From Chlorella sorokiniana (lineage: Eukaryota > Chlorophyta > Trebouxiophyceae > Chlorellales > Chlorellaceae), in contig CP084613.1 in assembly GCA_025917655.1 (NCBI GenBank), forward strand, positions 2,482,001 through 2,546,000: a stretch of DNA of 64,000 nucleotides. The letters are read 5' to 3'. Position 1 is the first letter of the stretch. The number at the start of each line of letters is the position of its first letter. The notes below the pieces were generated by a model, which worked only from the letters and a program-made list of their open reading frames with translations, ran no database searches and was not told where the DNA came from. The position numbers were made by a program, and so were the translations under genes. This document shows positions 21,661-33,898 of the stretch, piece after piece.

Positions 21661-22148
21661 GCCTGTGGGGCCGTTATGCGCAGCTCCGTGACCTCAAGGA
21701 CGTCTTAGAAGCCGTAACTAGTGAGAAAAACAGGCATGGTGCCTCCAGCCGAGGAGAACGATGCGCGCCCTCTCTTTGTGGTGGACTGCAGAGGCTGGAA
21801 TGCTGTTCAGATTAATTGATTATGTATGCGCCCGCAGCTACAGTGGGGCCATTCCATAATGAAGCACACCACACAGCCCCACACACGCCCGCCAGGGTGG
21901 CAGGCAATCTGCACTGCTGCCTAGGCCAGAACCTGCTCAGCACCCGGAGGCATGGTTGCGCCAATTGATTGCACATGTCCACGAAACAATGATCCGCATG
22001 CATCCATGCTTTGTATGCCTGTCTGGGCTGGAGAAGGCTCAGGGCTGCTGTCAGGGCCAAGTCGCGGGTCCAGCTTCAGCTCAAACCCGTCGCACACTCG
22101 TCGGATGACTTGCAGCAATGCGCCAGGGTGCTGATGAACCCGCAGCAA
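21661..22148. other. Intergenic: Misato promoter and XPC 3' flank
   Basis: Noticeably lower GC than the coding blocks. No exon, RNA or repeat recognised. Confidence 0.5.
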
Positions 22149-25100
22149 TCAGATTTCCTCCTGCTCAACATCCGACAGCTGCACGCCAGCCGGCTCGGCC
22201 TTGATCGCCGCCGCCTGCTGCCCCTGCTCCTGCTGCGGCGCTGGGTCAGCCTGCACCCTGCCACGCTTCCCGCGGGAGGGCTTGCGCTTGGGGGCAGCAG
22301 CGGCCGCCTCTGGGCTCGTTGTGGCGGGGGAGAAGCTGCGGGTGGCGCCTCGTCTGGCGGGTGCCGCCTCCGAGTCGCTGCCCGCCAGATCAATCACCTC
22401 GGCCTCCCCCGCTGCCGGCCTGGCCGCGGGGCGCGCCGCGCCCGAGCCGCCCCTGCCGCGCTTCCTGCCCCCGCCAGCGGCTGCCCGGCCCTGCTCGTCC
22501 AGCAGCGCCGCCGCCGCATCCACCATGGCGCCGCCACCCGCCTGCGCCCGCCCTGGCCGTAGTCGCTCTGCACGCGGGCACGGGCGGCCTCCTCCCGCGC
22601 CTGCTTGCGCGCCGCCGCCCCCGCTCCCGCTCCTCCTTGGCGCGCCTCTTGGCCTCCCTCTCCCTGGACAGGCAAGCGGGGGGGGGGGTAGGGGGCGGGG
22701 TGTGGGGGGGCCCCACAGTGCAGCGCAGGGCCGCGCTAGGCAGCTTGAGGGGCAGCTGGGCTGGGGCGCCATGCCCACCCACCCGCCCACCTCTCTGCCG
22801 CCAGGTGCTCCTCCACCACCCTGGCCTCGTGCTCCGCACACACTACCACGCCCTCGATGCGCGGCACGCTGCGCCCGCCCCGCCGGTCGAAGCCGGTCAT
22901 GGCGGCGGCGTAGTCCACGCCCAGCCGGCGGCACGTGCGCCCCACGCCAGACAGGTTGATGTGCACCTGCGACAGGGGCGGTGTGTTTGTGTGTGTGTGG
23001 GGGGAGAGGGGGCGCGGGCGCGGCGAGGGTGCATCCAAGGTCCTTGCGGCGCCCGCAGGCGCCCCGTGGGCAGCGCTCTCTGCACGGCCGCTGCCAGGCG
23101 GGCGCCGGCGGCTGTCCCATGCCAAGCGCGCCCCCTGCCCGCCCAACCCCTCTTACGCATCCGCCGGGCAGGGCCCTGGCAAAGGGCGGCACCTCCACCG
23201 TGTCGCGCCCGGCGCGCGCGGCACCTTGCCGTCCTTGGCGGCGGGCGGCGCCCAGGGCCGGGTCTGCCACTCGCCGTACAGCAGCGTCTGCTGGGAGGGG
23301 TCACCCGCCTCGCCGTCGCCCTGCATGCCGGGGGCGGTGTGGCGGGGCGCGCCTTGCAGCCAGGCCGGCTGCGCAGCGGGAGGCTGGGCGGCCGCGGCTG
23401 CTGATGCTGCCGCGCTCACGCGTGCCCCAACCCCCCCCGCCCCTCACCCCTCCCCCGCCCACCTCCTCCTCCTCCTCCTCCTTCTCCTGGCTCTGGCTGG
23501 CGGCTGCCCAGCTGGTGGCGGCGGGCTTGCCCGCCCCCGCTTCTTCACACGCTTGTACGGCCGCCCCAGCTCCCCAGGCAGCACCTCCCGGCCCTGCTCC
23601 CGCCGCCACTGGTCCGCAGAGTGCAGGTCAGCCAGGTCGCAGCGGCGGAAGTAGGCCTCGCCCCTGGGCAGGGTGCGTGTGTAGGGGGAGTGAGGTGGTG
23701 GGCCCAGGGAGGCTGACGAGGCAGCCGGCGGCTGCGCCCTCGCGAGCGCAGGCGTGGCAGGCAGCACCCCCTCCCAAATATGCCCACCTGTGCATGCCGG
23801 CCTTGGCCGCCCCCGGGCGCACGGCCTGGTAGCGCGGGATGTGCCTGTCCAGCACGAAGGAGGCGTGGGTGCGGAAGGCGTCGATGGTGCTGGGCACGCT
23901 GCTCAGGTCCTGGGGGGGAAGGCAGGGAGGGGGGGTGGGGGCTGGCAGGTGCGCCTGTGCACGCTCTGGACCCCGCCACCCGCGCCGAGGCAGCGCCCGC
24001 CTCGCCACATCCGGCGCAGGTTGGTGCCACGGTGGCTGCTCTTCACAGCGGGTGGTGGCTGCATGCCCACAACACCCCAACACCCCTTCCCTCCCCACAC
24101 ACACACTCCCCTGAAAGCCAGCAAGGTGTGCGCCCCGGGGCCAGCCACCACCCAGCACCGACCCGCTGCGCCCGCTCCCGCAGCTCGGCATCCTCCCGCG
24201 CCGCCGCCAGCCGCGCCGCGCTCTGCTCCGCGGCCTCGGCAGCCTGCTGGCGCCGCTTGGCCGCGGCGGCAGCGCGCGGGCCGTCGTCGCTGGCTGCGCG
24301 CCGCCGGCGGGGGCCGCCACGGCGGCCATGCTGGCGGCGCGTTCCAGCCGGGCGAGGGGCGCCAGCGTTTGCTGCCACCACTCCTCGTCACGCAGCTTCT
24401 GAGCCGCCACCCAGCTGCTGGTGTACCTGCAGGGACCAGGCGGTGTGCATTGAGCGGTGCTGCCCAGTGCCGGACCACGCTGCCGGAACAGGATTCCACA
24501 GGCGGTGGGCGTGGGTCTCACTCCTGCCGCGCCGGTGCGAGGCGCGCGCGGGTGCCACACTCGCGTGCTGGGCCCGCCAGCACTGGCCCCCCTGCCCCTC
24601 CCCGCCCACCTCTGTGTGACGTCCTTGGCGCCGCCCCCCGCCAGCGCCGCCACGTAGGCCAGGGGCTGGAGGTGGCGGGGCAGGCAGGCCTCCACATCGC
24701 GCGGAGCATCCACCAGGCCCAGCAGCGGGTCGACGTGGACCCACCTGGGGGAGAGCCGGGGGCGAGAGGTGGAGGGGTGTGTGTGGTCCCAGGGCCACAC
24801 GCGGCACAGCTCCGCCGCGTGGCCTCGCAGAAGCTGCAGGGGTCGCAGCGGCTGGCTGCAGGGGTGGCGGCGGGCGGGCCAGGCTGGCGCTGTGGCAGGC
24901 CCCCACCTGCCCTCCGCCGGCGCTCCGTCCCCAGCTCCGCCTGCAGGTCGGCGCAGAACACCTCCACCCAGCACAGGCCCACGTCCGGGCGCTGCTCGTT
25001 GATGGTGGCGCACCCGGCCGCCGCACCCCCGCTGGCCCCCGCCGGGCTGCCGGGCTGGTCGGCGGCCGCGCTCTTGCTGCCGGTACGGGGCGGGGCCAGG

Positions 25101-27091
25101 CCCGCGTCCCGCGCGGAAGCCAGCAGGGCCGCCTCCAGCGCCGCCTCCTCATCCGCGTCGCCCTTGCGCCTGCGCTTGCGCCCCGCCGCCTCGCCGCCCC
25201 GCTGCGCGCTGCCGCCGCCCCGCCCGCCGCTGCTGGCTGGAGCCTGGATGGCAGAGAGGGCGGGCTGGGCGCGGCAGAGGCAGGCTGCGAGGTGGCCGAG
25301 CGCTTGGTGCCGCCACCAGCACGGACCGGGCCACTGCCGCCGCCGCCGCGGCCAGCTTTGGGCGGCGCCAGGGAGATGGCAAAGCCGCCGCCGCCGTCGG
25401 CGTCGCCTGGCAGGCCCGCCTGCCGCGCCTCCCTCTCCGCCCGCCTCTGCGCGCGTGCCTTCTTGCGCTGCTGCCAGGCTCGGTGTTCGTCGAGGTACAG
25501 GTGGCTGCCCTGCTGCGGTACATCGGCGGGGACCACCCCGCAGCTCAGCCTCCATCCAGGGCCCCACCCAGTACACGGCGGAAGCGTCCCGCATGCCGGC
25601 AGAGGCGGCAGCGGCCCTGCGCGCAGCATCCACCCGCGCCGCCGCCCGCCCGCTGGTCAGGTCCGCCACCGCCGCCGCCGCTGCCTGCAGCGCCGCCAGG
25701 TGCAGGAGCGGCGCCTCGGCGGCGGCGCCCGTAGGCGGTGCGGGGGGCGCCGCCGCGCCGCCGGGCAGGTACGGTGCAGCGCCCGCCCCAAACTGCTTGG
25801 AGAAGGACTCCACGGCGCGCTGCTGCTGCCGCGCTGCAACTGCAGGCGCACGAGGGGGAAGGGGGAGGTGGGATCCGGGGGCGGGGCGGGGGCGGGGCTT
25901 GCCTGTGGGGCGCATGCCGGCCTGCTAGGGTTTACGGTCTGGGGGTTAGGGCAGCCAACAACCGGCTTGCCTGTGGGGCGCAGGGCGAGGCGTGCAGCGC
26001 GCAGACGAGGCGCACGGCGGCGCCCTGGGCGCGCAGCAGGGCCGCAAACAGCGCCGCCAGCTGCTCCCGCCGCAGCGCCGAGCCTGCACCGCGTCGCGCA
26101 GCTGCGCCGCGACGGCCGCCACGCCTCCCGTCGCCAGGCAGGCGGCCAGCACGGGGTCTGGTGCGGGCCCAGCTGCGCCGCCCCCGCGGGCAGCAGCCTG
26201 AAGGCCTGGCGCAGCCAGGACAGCTGCTGGCGCACGCCGCGCAGGCTGACGGCGGGGGTGGCGCCGCCCGCGCCTGCCTGCCCCTCGTGCAGCTTGGCGG
26301 CGGGGCCCGGCTGCACCAGGGACAGCAGCTGGGCCTGCAGCAGCGGGTCGCGCGCGGCGGCCTCCAGCGCCAGGCCCGACCCAGCAGGCACAGCAGGTGG
26401 GAGCGGTGCACCACCCGCGCGCGCAGGCGGTCCACCTTCAGCACGCCCCCCGCCCCGCGCCGCCCCGCGCCCAGGCCGCCGACTCTTCCTGGCTGCCTCC
26501 TGGCCGTCCAGGGTGATGGTGAGGGCGGCGGCGGCGGGCGAGCCAGCGCCAGCGGTGACGCTGCCACTGCCGCCGCCAAGGGCCCCCTCCTCGCCCTCCT
26601 CGCCGTCTTCCTCTTCCCAGGCATCCTCCCAGTCCTCCTCCCCCTCCTCCTCCTCCTCCTCCCCCTCCTCCCCCTCCTCCTCACTGTTGCTCTCGCGGGG
26701 CAGGCGCAGCTCGGCAGCCTCCCCCTCAGCACGCTGACGGGTCTCAGGGGCAGGCGGCTGCTCCTCTCGGCACTGCCAGCCGCCCCGCGCCTGTGTCTTC
26801 GGTGTCGCGCTGCACCGGGGCATCAGGCACCGCCACGGCTGCTGCGCCGCAAGCCCCCGCAGCCGACTGCCGGCGCGCAGCAGGCAGGCCGGGCACCAGC
26901 CCAGCGTTGGCAGCTGTCGGGGCCACGATCCCCGCAAAGCCAGCGACGCCGCTGTCACCTGCTCCCTTGCCCCGCCGCTTTGCCGCTTTGTTCAGGAAGC
27001 GCGCAAGGTTGTGCCCGCTTGCGTCGGCAAGAGTTTCTGCAAGGCATGGACCCCGAGTCCGATGGAGTTGGGAGCGCCACAGCCAGTGCAC
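22149..27091 (-). CDS. RAD4: DNA damage recognition protein XPC/RAD4
   Basis: RAD4/XPC recognises helix-distorting lesions and starts global-genome nucleotide excision repair. N-terminal exons carry a helix LADASGHNLARFLNKAAKRRGK (26980-27040), an acidic Glu/Asp block (26620-26700), and segments resembling the RAD4 N-domain (HLLCLLG, VRQQLSWLRQAF). The transglutaminase-like domain includes WVEVFCADLQAEL (24920-24970), WVHVDPLLGLVDAPRDVE (24690-24745) and AKDVTQRY then SSWVAAQKLRDEEWW (24380-24640). BHD1 is at 23825-23905 (PSTIDAFRTHASFVLDRHIP), BHD2 at 23215-23290 (LYGEWQTRPW, GKVPRA), and BHD3 at 22865-22970 (VGRTCRRLGVDYAAAMTGFD). The C-terminal tail is Lys/Arg/Glu-rich and ends SDVEQEEI at 22149. 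The exact start is unclear: the frame is open to 27091 without a good ATG, and the ATG at 27047 is one base out of frame. Confidence 0.82.
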
Positions 27092-27615
27092 TGGCAGCCC
27101 GTTTCTCCTGGTAGGCAGCAGTTTCGGTTCATGACGATGATGCGCCAGCCATTACACCCACTAAGCTCTCACCGGCTTGCCCCTTGCCCTCCAACTCTGC
27201 CACTGCGCGAGCTTGCTCGGCCGCCGCCAGCCGCGCCCGCGCTGGGCGCCATGGCCCCGTCAACTCCCGATTATTTCGATTTGCAGTGATGTTGAGCACG
27301 ACTTGCAGCTCTGCAATTACTCTCTGAAGCGATGAAGCTCTGCAGAGAGTGCTTTGAAGCCCACAAGGTTTGCTCCTCCGTCGATGCCCGGCGCCAGGCC
27401 TCCGGGCACCTTGCCGACAAACTTATGTGGTGGCTGCACCCTTCTGAGCATCGTTTCATGCTGCTCAAGTCTTGCCTGCGGAGTCCATGCTGGGCATTTG
27501 GGCCCAGCACGGAGGGACGCACTCCAGGCATCTTTCCAGGCGTCCCTGCATTTTGTTACAAGCTTGTTTTGCCGGTGGCGAAGATTGAGAAGTTCAACAT
27601 AAACCCACAACCACC
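27092..27615. other. Divergent promoter region between XPC and the SVIP-like gene
   Basis: No coding exon could be supported. It lies between the 5' ends of two oppositely transcribed genes. Confidence 0.5.
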
Positions 27616-27994
27616 ATGGGCGCTTGTTGTGGGAAGAGCGCAGGCCCAGACGCGGAAATTTACACCAGAGCGCAACGCAGTAGGCTTCCAGACACCGAGG
27701 CGGACCGCCAAGCGCGGGCAGCGGCAGCAGCAGCGGTGAGAGCCCCGCAGGCGGTGCCGCTTCTTGCTGGCAGTCCCACCGCAGCACCTCGCCAGCAAAC
27801 TCGGGCAGCATGACAAGGAAAGGCATCTAATCAACTCGATTGCAATGTTCTTATTGCAGGCAGAAGCACGGCAGCAGGCGTGGGCCGGCACTGCAGCAGG
27901 CAGGGCGGCCCTGAAGAGCGTGCAGCAGGTGAAGGAGGAGCGGGCGCAGGGGCGGGTGGTCAGCAACGACACGGCCAGGGACTGGCTCACGTGA
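27616..27994 (+). CDS. Small acylated protein, SVIP-like (possible p97/CDC48-interacting)
   Basis: Two exons, 27616-27735 and 27860-27994, join in phase 0 across a GT-AG intron and give 84 residues. The start MGACCGKS is a classic N-myristoylation (Gly2) and palmitoylation (Cys4/5) signal, so the protein should be membrane-anchored. The middle is an Arg/Ala helix (RQARAAAAAAEARQQAW) close to the VCP-interacting motif R-x5-A-A-x2-R but with imperfect spacing. Next comes GRAALKSVQQVKEER, similar to the SVQEK region of SVIP, the small VCP/p97-interacting inhibitor of ER-associated degradation. Length and layout match SVIP (about 77 residues in animals). A TGTAA lies 23 bases after the stop. The gene call is strong; the SVIP assignment is tentative. 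Confidence 0.6.
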
Positions 27995-28483
27995 CGCTGG
28001 TGGGTTCAGCGTCTGCTGTAAGATAGCTCCATGGCAGCACCGCAGCTTGGCAGCCCGGGCCTGCCTCGTTGATGTACTTTTTTGTCTCCCTTGCCTACCT
28101 GGCACTGATCCACGCTGCCCCGTGCATGCGTGGCCACATGTTGTATGAATGATGACTGTGAATTGGTGAAAAATTGCGGCAGCAGGAGCAGACAGCATGA
28201 AACAAAAATAGCAGTGGTGGGGCTGAGTTGGGACGCCGGCCGCGCGGCAGGCACCTCAGCTGAGCGGGCTCAGCAGCCGCCGCCCGCTGTGCTGGTCCAC
28301 TGGCAGCGGCACGCAGGGGCACAGCCGCGAGGTGGCTTCATGCTTGGCGTTGCAGTGCGAGGCTTTCTGCGGGGGTGGGGGTGGGGTTGTTGGGGGCGCC
28401 AGGCCGCAGCAGCACTGTCAACTGCGTCAGTAATGATCCGTCAAGGCAGATGCTGAGGCGCTTGCAGCGCGGGGCGGCCCGCG
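27995..28483. other. Convergent 3' region with a TGTAA signal
   Basis: Between the SVIP-like gene (+) and the GnT-I-like gene (-). TGTAA at 28017-28021 is a candidate polyadenylation signal for the + gene. No other gene seen. Confidence 0.5.
28017..28021 (+). promoter_or_regulatory. TGTAA polyadenylation signal candidate
   Basis: It lies 23 bases past the stop of the SVIP-like gene; TGTAA is the usual chlorophyte signal. Confidence 0.4.
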
Positions 28484-31312
28484 CTAATGCTTTGTCAGAG
28501 CAAGCGTGGCGGGCTTGGTTCCAGGCGGCACGTGCTGAGGCCTTGCCTGCGTGATGAGGCAGTACTGGTGCAGCGTCTGGTTGGGCGCCGACACGTAGGC
28601 GGGCACGTCGGGGCCCAGCTCCACGGTGCACCCCCGCTCGCACGGCATGTGCTGGCGCAGCACTGCAGCCATGGCGGCCAACACACGCGGTGCGGGGGGG
28701 CAACGCCCGGTTGTGGGCAGGTGTCGTGCTGAGGACGGCAGGCGAGGCAGGACCCCTTGGTTCTGCCACCCACCCACCCCGGCCCCTGCCCCGCCCGTCA
28801 CCTGAGCACGTGTTGAGCCACCAGAAGTCGCCGGGGCCGCACAGCATGCCTTGCTCCGCGCACGCGTCGGTGCAGCTCTGGTGCTGCTTGGCCGCCACAG
28901 GCGCCATGCCGGCAGTGGGGCGCAGCTGCTGGTCCTCCGGCAGCAGCGGGCAGAAGCGCCGGTCCGCCAGCAGGAAGCGCGCGCCCTGTGGGGCAGGAGT
29001 GATGAGAGCAGGGGCTCAGCGTGCGCCGCCAGCCTCGCGGCCTGGCCTTGCGCCTGGGCAAGGAACCGATGGAAAGGCAGGCAGCGTCCACGCAACGAAT
29101 CCCCCTTCCTCACATCCAGGGTACGACGGTCAGATGCTGGTAGTGCGCGCGGGGTAGGGCCACAGCTTCATGCGTACCGCCAGCCGCGTGTACTGCTCGA
29201 TGGTGTACGGTACCACGTACGTGGCGCCCGCCTGCGGCTGCGGGCGCGCCGGCCCAGCGACCACCCCCGCATGTCCCAGGGCTGCGCGGCCGCCAGCGCA
29301 GCGCGCAGCTCGGCAGTGTACTGACGCCGCATCAAGCGGGACAGGTCACCCCAGTCCGTGACCTGTAAGAAGGGGGGGCTGGAGAGTGGAAGAGGTGTGG
29401 GAGTGGCCTGGCGCCCGTTATTCGCACAACAGTAGTGCGTTGCAGCCCAATGGCGTAACCCCACCCCACCGTCGTGTTTTCATTCCAGGCCATGGTCTTG
29501 AGGTAGCGCCGGAACGCCTGCTTGTTCATGTTGGCGCCAACCTAGAGAAAGGGGGTCCATGGCATGCATGCCAGCGTTGTGTAGCACACCAGGCAGCCGC
29601 GACGTCGACGGCAGCCATGAGGTACCGCCCCCACGCCAGCAAACTGGCGAGCCCCTGGAAATTATGAACCCCCCCCGCCGTCGCACCTCTCCAATATTTT
29701 TGTTGCGGTTGACTTCTGGGCAGATGCAGTCGCGGCCCTGGGACACCTCGTCGTCGCGCATCCAATGGTCCTGAGGCAGCCGGGGGGGACAGGGCGGTGT
29801 GCCAAGCCGGCTGCATGCAACGGAGCTGCAGCGCCGAGGGCTGCCCACGGCTGGCAGCAGGCGTGCGCCCTGCAGGCCGCCGCGCCGCCTCACCCAATGG
29901 TCCAGCGGCCACTTGGGCCCCAGCTCCAGCCACAGCTCTCGCTTCATCATCCAGCCCAGCCCTGCAGGGCACAGCTCGCCTCACCGTTGGGCTGGGAAGG
30001 GGGCAGGGAAGCTGCGCCCACAGGGCACGGCCGACCAGCGGCAAGTGCGTTCCCCAGGCGAGCCCCCACCCACCCACCCTCACACGCGCTGCCGCACACA
30101 GCACCCCCCACTCTCACCCACCGCCCCGCCCACCCGGGAAGTATGAGGTGCGGAACAGGCGGGAGGGGCTCCAGGCGTGCCCTGCGGCGAAGCCGTTGTC
30201 GTTCCAGGTGGAGGCGCACCACAGGGTGGGGTCCGCGTCCAGCAGGGGGCCCACCGCCTCAAAGTAGAGCAGGAAGTCTGGGGGGCGCGTGCGAGGGTCT
30301 GGAGGCCGGGACAGCACCAGTGCTGGGCGGATGAGCGCAGCAGCTGCCCAGCAGGCGGGCGGCCCCCAGCAGCCCTGGCAACCAGCCAGGGAGTGGGGCC
30401 TGCGGAGCACCAGGCCCGCCTCCCAGGCCGCCCCACCCGGGCTGAAGAGCATGTCGTCCTCAACGATGACGGCGTGGCTGTGCCGCCGCTCCAGGAACAG
30501 GCGGTCCAGGCCCCAGCGGTAGTGCTGCGCCAGCCATGCGTGCCCCGCCTGCCCCGCCCCCAGCGCCGCCACCCGCGGCGACTTTTTTGCCAAAACTCAA
30601 AGCCGCGCGCCGTGCGGAGGAAGTCGGGAGCCAGGGCGCCCGCCACTGCCGCCACGCTCGACTCGTTCCCATCCTGCGCGGGAGCGGTCGAGGTGGGGGG
30701 CACAGCGGCTGTTCAATGCAATGACCAGCCTACGGCACCAAGGCGGGTGGTCCTCCCTTCTTGGGTGCCTGCCTTTCCGCCACGATCCTCCATGTTCTGA
30801 ATCCCCTGCCAGCCCTGCCCCCAGGCCACCCTCACTCGCTGCGGGCGACCAGGCTGCCCACCGCCGCCAGCAGCCAGGCACTGGCGCTGTCGGGCACGTG
30901 CGGCATCCCAGGGCGCCCGCCCGAGAACCCCCCGGGTACCCCCCACCTGCGACACGTAAACAGTGTAGCGGTCCAGCCCAGGCAGGCCCAGGAGCGAGTG
31001 CAGCGTCTGGTTCAGGTAGTGAGCGCGGTTGTAGGCAAACACAACGATGGCGGCGTTGGCCAGGGCGCCTGGCCTGCTGCTGCCGCCCTGCGCATGGTCG
31101 CCGCCATGCGATGCGCCATCCAGCTGCGTGCCGATGGCTTTGGTGCGGCCACTACGTGCCACCGCGGCGGCATGCTGACGTGAGCGCCGCCGAAAGCTGC
31201 GGCGGCCCAGGTCGCGCAGCTGCTCCAGCTGGCCGTGGGTCCACAGCAGCTGAAATGTGAATAACGCGCTGAAGATGAGCAGCGTCACAAGGGCTGCACG
31301 GCGGGGCGACAT
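28484..31312 (-). CDS. GnT-I-like N-acetylglucosaminyltransferase with an MGAT5-like Cys-rich tail
   Basis: GnT-I (GT13) adds the first GlcNAc to Man5 N-glycans in the Golgi. The ATG at 31312 opens a type II anchor: MSPRRA, then hydrophobic ALVTLLIFSALFTFQLLW, then a basic stem. Catalytic segments follow: NAAIVVFAYNRAHYLNQTL near 31010-31060; HAVIVEDDM, holding the acidic metal motif, near 30450-30480; YFEAVGPLLDADPTLWCAS then WNDNG near 30195-30265; PGLGWMMKRELWLELGPKWP near 29905-29960 and 30140; DHWMRDDEVSQGRDC near 29725-29770; and NKQAFRRYLKTMAWNENTT near 29475-29535. These match GT13 enzymes. The C-terminal part (28500-29000) is Cys-rich: QSCTDACAEQGMLCGPG, NTC, MPCERGCTVELGPDVPAYV, resembling the MGAT5 C-terminal domain. 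Frame breaks near 29141-29155 and 29250-29275 fit missing bases. The acceptor is unknown; another GT13-type role is possible. Confidence 0.75.
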
Positions 31313-31680
31313 TGAGAGGCGGCTGCCGACTGGGTTCTGCCGTCGTGCCGCCACCGCCGGGGCGCTGGCTGGGTTCACTGCCTTCTGCAACCGGATATGA
31401 AGTCTTCTGTGCTGTCTTTATTGATCAATCTGCCGAATGGGCCTGACTGGCCCCGCTAGCCGTCAAACAGGTTGCGTTCCGCGTGTTGTGAAGCCATGCT
31501 GTGGGCAAGGCGGGGTAATCGTCATCATCCCTTCCTCACTTGCGTGTTTTGAATCGCTGCCGGATGTATGCAAGGCTAACTTAGGAGAGCAAAGCATGGC
31601 GCAGCACTGTTCTGCTTGAAACCCGACAGTGTGTTGGGTGTGGAAGGATCTCTGAACTCCGGCATTGATGCATAATCAAT
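31313..31680. other. Divergent promoter region between the glycosyltransferase and the WD40 gene
   Basis: Lower-GC DNA between two divergent starts; no coding or RNA feature seen. Confidence 0.5.
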
Positions 31681-33614
31681 ATGTATCCATGTAAAGCTAT
31701 GCTGCCATCAGAACTGCAGTTTGGCTCTGCAGCTCGAGTTTCGCATCCCCTGCTCTCTATTGTCGCTGGATCGGAAGTGCACGAGGTTCGGGAGATCACC
31801 AAGCTTGCGCACGCCTGCTCCATCACCGCCCTGGCCCAGTATGTTGCCGATGGGCGGCACGGAATTGTCAGGTGCACCGGTGGGATTGAGGTGAAGCATT
31901 GCAGCGCATTTGCGGTTCTGCAACGAGCTGCAGCACTGTGCTACCTCTCCCCTGCATTTCAGTGCTGATGACGATGGACGGGTGAAGCTGTGGGCTCTCA
32001 GTTCAGCTCCTGCACCAGCGCTGCTGCCGGTGAGCCATTTCCATCTGTCTCAGCCTGTCGGCCGCCTGCCCTGTGTGCTTGTGTGTGCTTGCGCTCCCCA
32101 ACCCACCCGCCCTTCCTCCTCTCGGCAGGTCGGGAACCACCGCCTGCACTCCGGCTCCGTTCTGTGCATGGATGTGCATCCATCGACAGGCCTGCTAGCC
32201 ACAGCCAGCGCCGACGGCCGTGTGCGGCTGTGGCACCTGCCTGACCTGCTGCGCTGCGCAGCCGGGCAGCACCGGTCGGCGCAAAGGGCGTGCCTGGTGC
32301 ACAGGACCGGCGTGCAGTCCGCCTCGTTCTCCAGCTGCGGCGGCTTCCTGGCATGCCGCTGTGCAGATGGCAGCGTGTGGCTCTGGTCGGCGGACGGCGG
32401 CCTGCCCCTGGCAGAGCTGCCCCTGTGTGCCAGCTCAGCCTCCTTCCTGCCCGGCGACGCAGCCTCGCTGCTGGCCGTGGCCGGGTGTGGGGCGGACATC
32501 AAGCCTGTCCTGCTGGACCTGCACGCTGTGCCTGCATGCCGCCAGTTCTGCGCAGCGGTCCGCGCCAGCAGGGCAGGAACCGGCGGCAGCACGCTGCTTG
32601 GACGCCGCCGAGGCTGCACCCCAGCTGCGCTGCACCCTGCTGCTGCCATGTGGCTGGCAAGCAGTCCGTCGGACACAGGCAGACGCACCTGCGCGACTGA
32701 GCAGCGCTGTCCCAGCTTGCACCTTAGCTCGGGAAGCAGGCGGCGCCGCAGGCAGCGCGAGGCGGGGAGTTGGAGACGCAGGCTGACGCAGCATGGGCAG
32801 CCGAGACGGAGCCAGGACAGGCCCCTGACGGCAGCAGCGAAGAGTGTGGCTGGGCAGCGGTTGGCAGCACCCCGCCACAGCCGCACCCGCGGGCAGTGCA
32901 GCAGTCGTGGAGCGACGTGTGGCTTGCCTGGGCAGAGCCCTCGCCACACTCGGGTGTGCCTGGCTCGCCCAAGCAGCACAGCGTGCCTTCAGCAGCAGTG
33001 GCTGCTTGCTACCACGAGCCAAGCTGCGGCGACGACACGGAATGGGATGCTGCCAAGCGCAGCTATGTGCACCGGCAGGTGGGGTTGCAGCCTGCGGGTG
33101 ACCGCATCGTATGCCACACGTTCCACAGCCCCTCGCGCCCTCACCTGCCCGCAGGGGGCACACAGGCCAGGTACATTCGATTGTGGCGCTTCCCTCGGCG
33201 CTGCATGTGCTGACTGTGGCGACACAGCACGAGTGCAAGCTGTGGCCCAGCCAGGGCAGCAGCAGCAGCGGGCCCAAGCTTGCAGCGGCGGGCAGCGACT
33301 GCAGCAGCGTCTGCTGCACCCTGCTTCCCGGGTTCCTGCCAGGAGAGGTGGGCACCACGGTTGGGGCCACCCACCCAGTGCTGAGCTCAGACGGGCAGTT
33401 TGTGCTGCTGGGCATGGGCTGCGGCTCGCTGGTCTGCTGGGACGTGCAGCAGGCGCAGCGCACCGCCCACCTGCCCGTCAACCGCAAGCGCGGCAACCCT
33501 GCGGCGGTGGGCCGTTGGTCGCAGCAGCCGCTCACCGCTCTTGCCCTTGCAGCCGACTGCACCCTGCTGGTTGCAGGCGATGCTGCAGGCCGCCTGCTGC
33601 TGCGCTGCCGCTGA
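31681..33614 (+). CDS. WD40 repeat protein of unknown role
   Basis: A beta-propeller scaffold by repeat content; no specific orthologue recognised. Exon 1 starts at ATG 31681 and ends before a GTATGT donor near 31842. It joins an exon at 31964 to give ALAHADDDGRVKLWAL, a WD repeat end. Further repeats are HSGSVLCMDVHPSTGLLATASADGRVRLWHL (32135-32240), HRTGVQSASFSSCGGFLACRCADGSVWLWS (32305-32390), GHTGQVHSIVALPSALHVLTVATQHECKLW (33160-33245) and SSDGQFVLLGMGCGSLVCWDV (33385-33450). The last repeat reads ALALAADCTLLVAGDAAGRLLLRCR, with the stop at 33612-33614. A low-complexity linker (32770-33080) separates the two halves. A TGTAA at 33650-33654 follows the stop. It could be a propeller subunit of a larger complex. 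Confidence 0.7.
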
Positions 33615-33649
33615 GCGCTGTGCCGGTCTGCCTGGCGACCCTCTGACGA

Positions 33650-33654
33650 TGTAA
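33650..33654 (+). promoter_or_regulatory. TGTAA polyadenylation signal candidate
   Basis: 36 bases after the WD40 gene stop. Confidence 0.4.
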
Positions 33655-33898
33655 GCTGTCTTTTCGGAACAGACAGTGAAGCAGTTACAAGGGGGCCAAG
33701 GCTGATCTGTCAGTCGGGAGTGGGGGTAAAAGCGCAGGCATTAAGAATCATTCCATGGATTCAAAGCGACCATCCTGAGGAGCGTTCATTCAAGGGCCAG
33801 CAAGGGAGCCACCAAGGGGCAGGGTGCATCGTTTTTTTTGTTGTTCACTCAAAACAAGGGTTGCATTAGGGTTGGTGCATCCAGCACACCCTGTAGGC

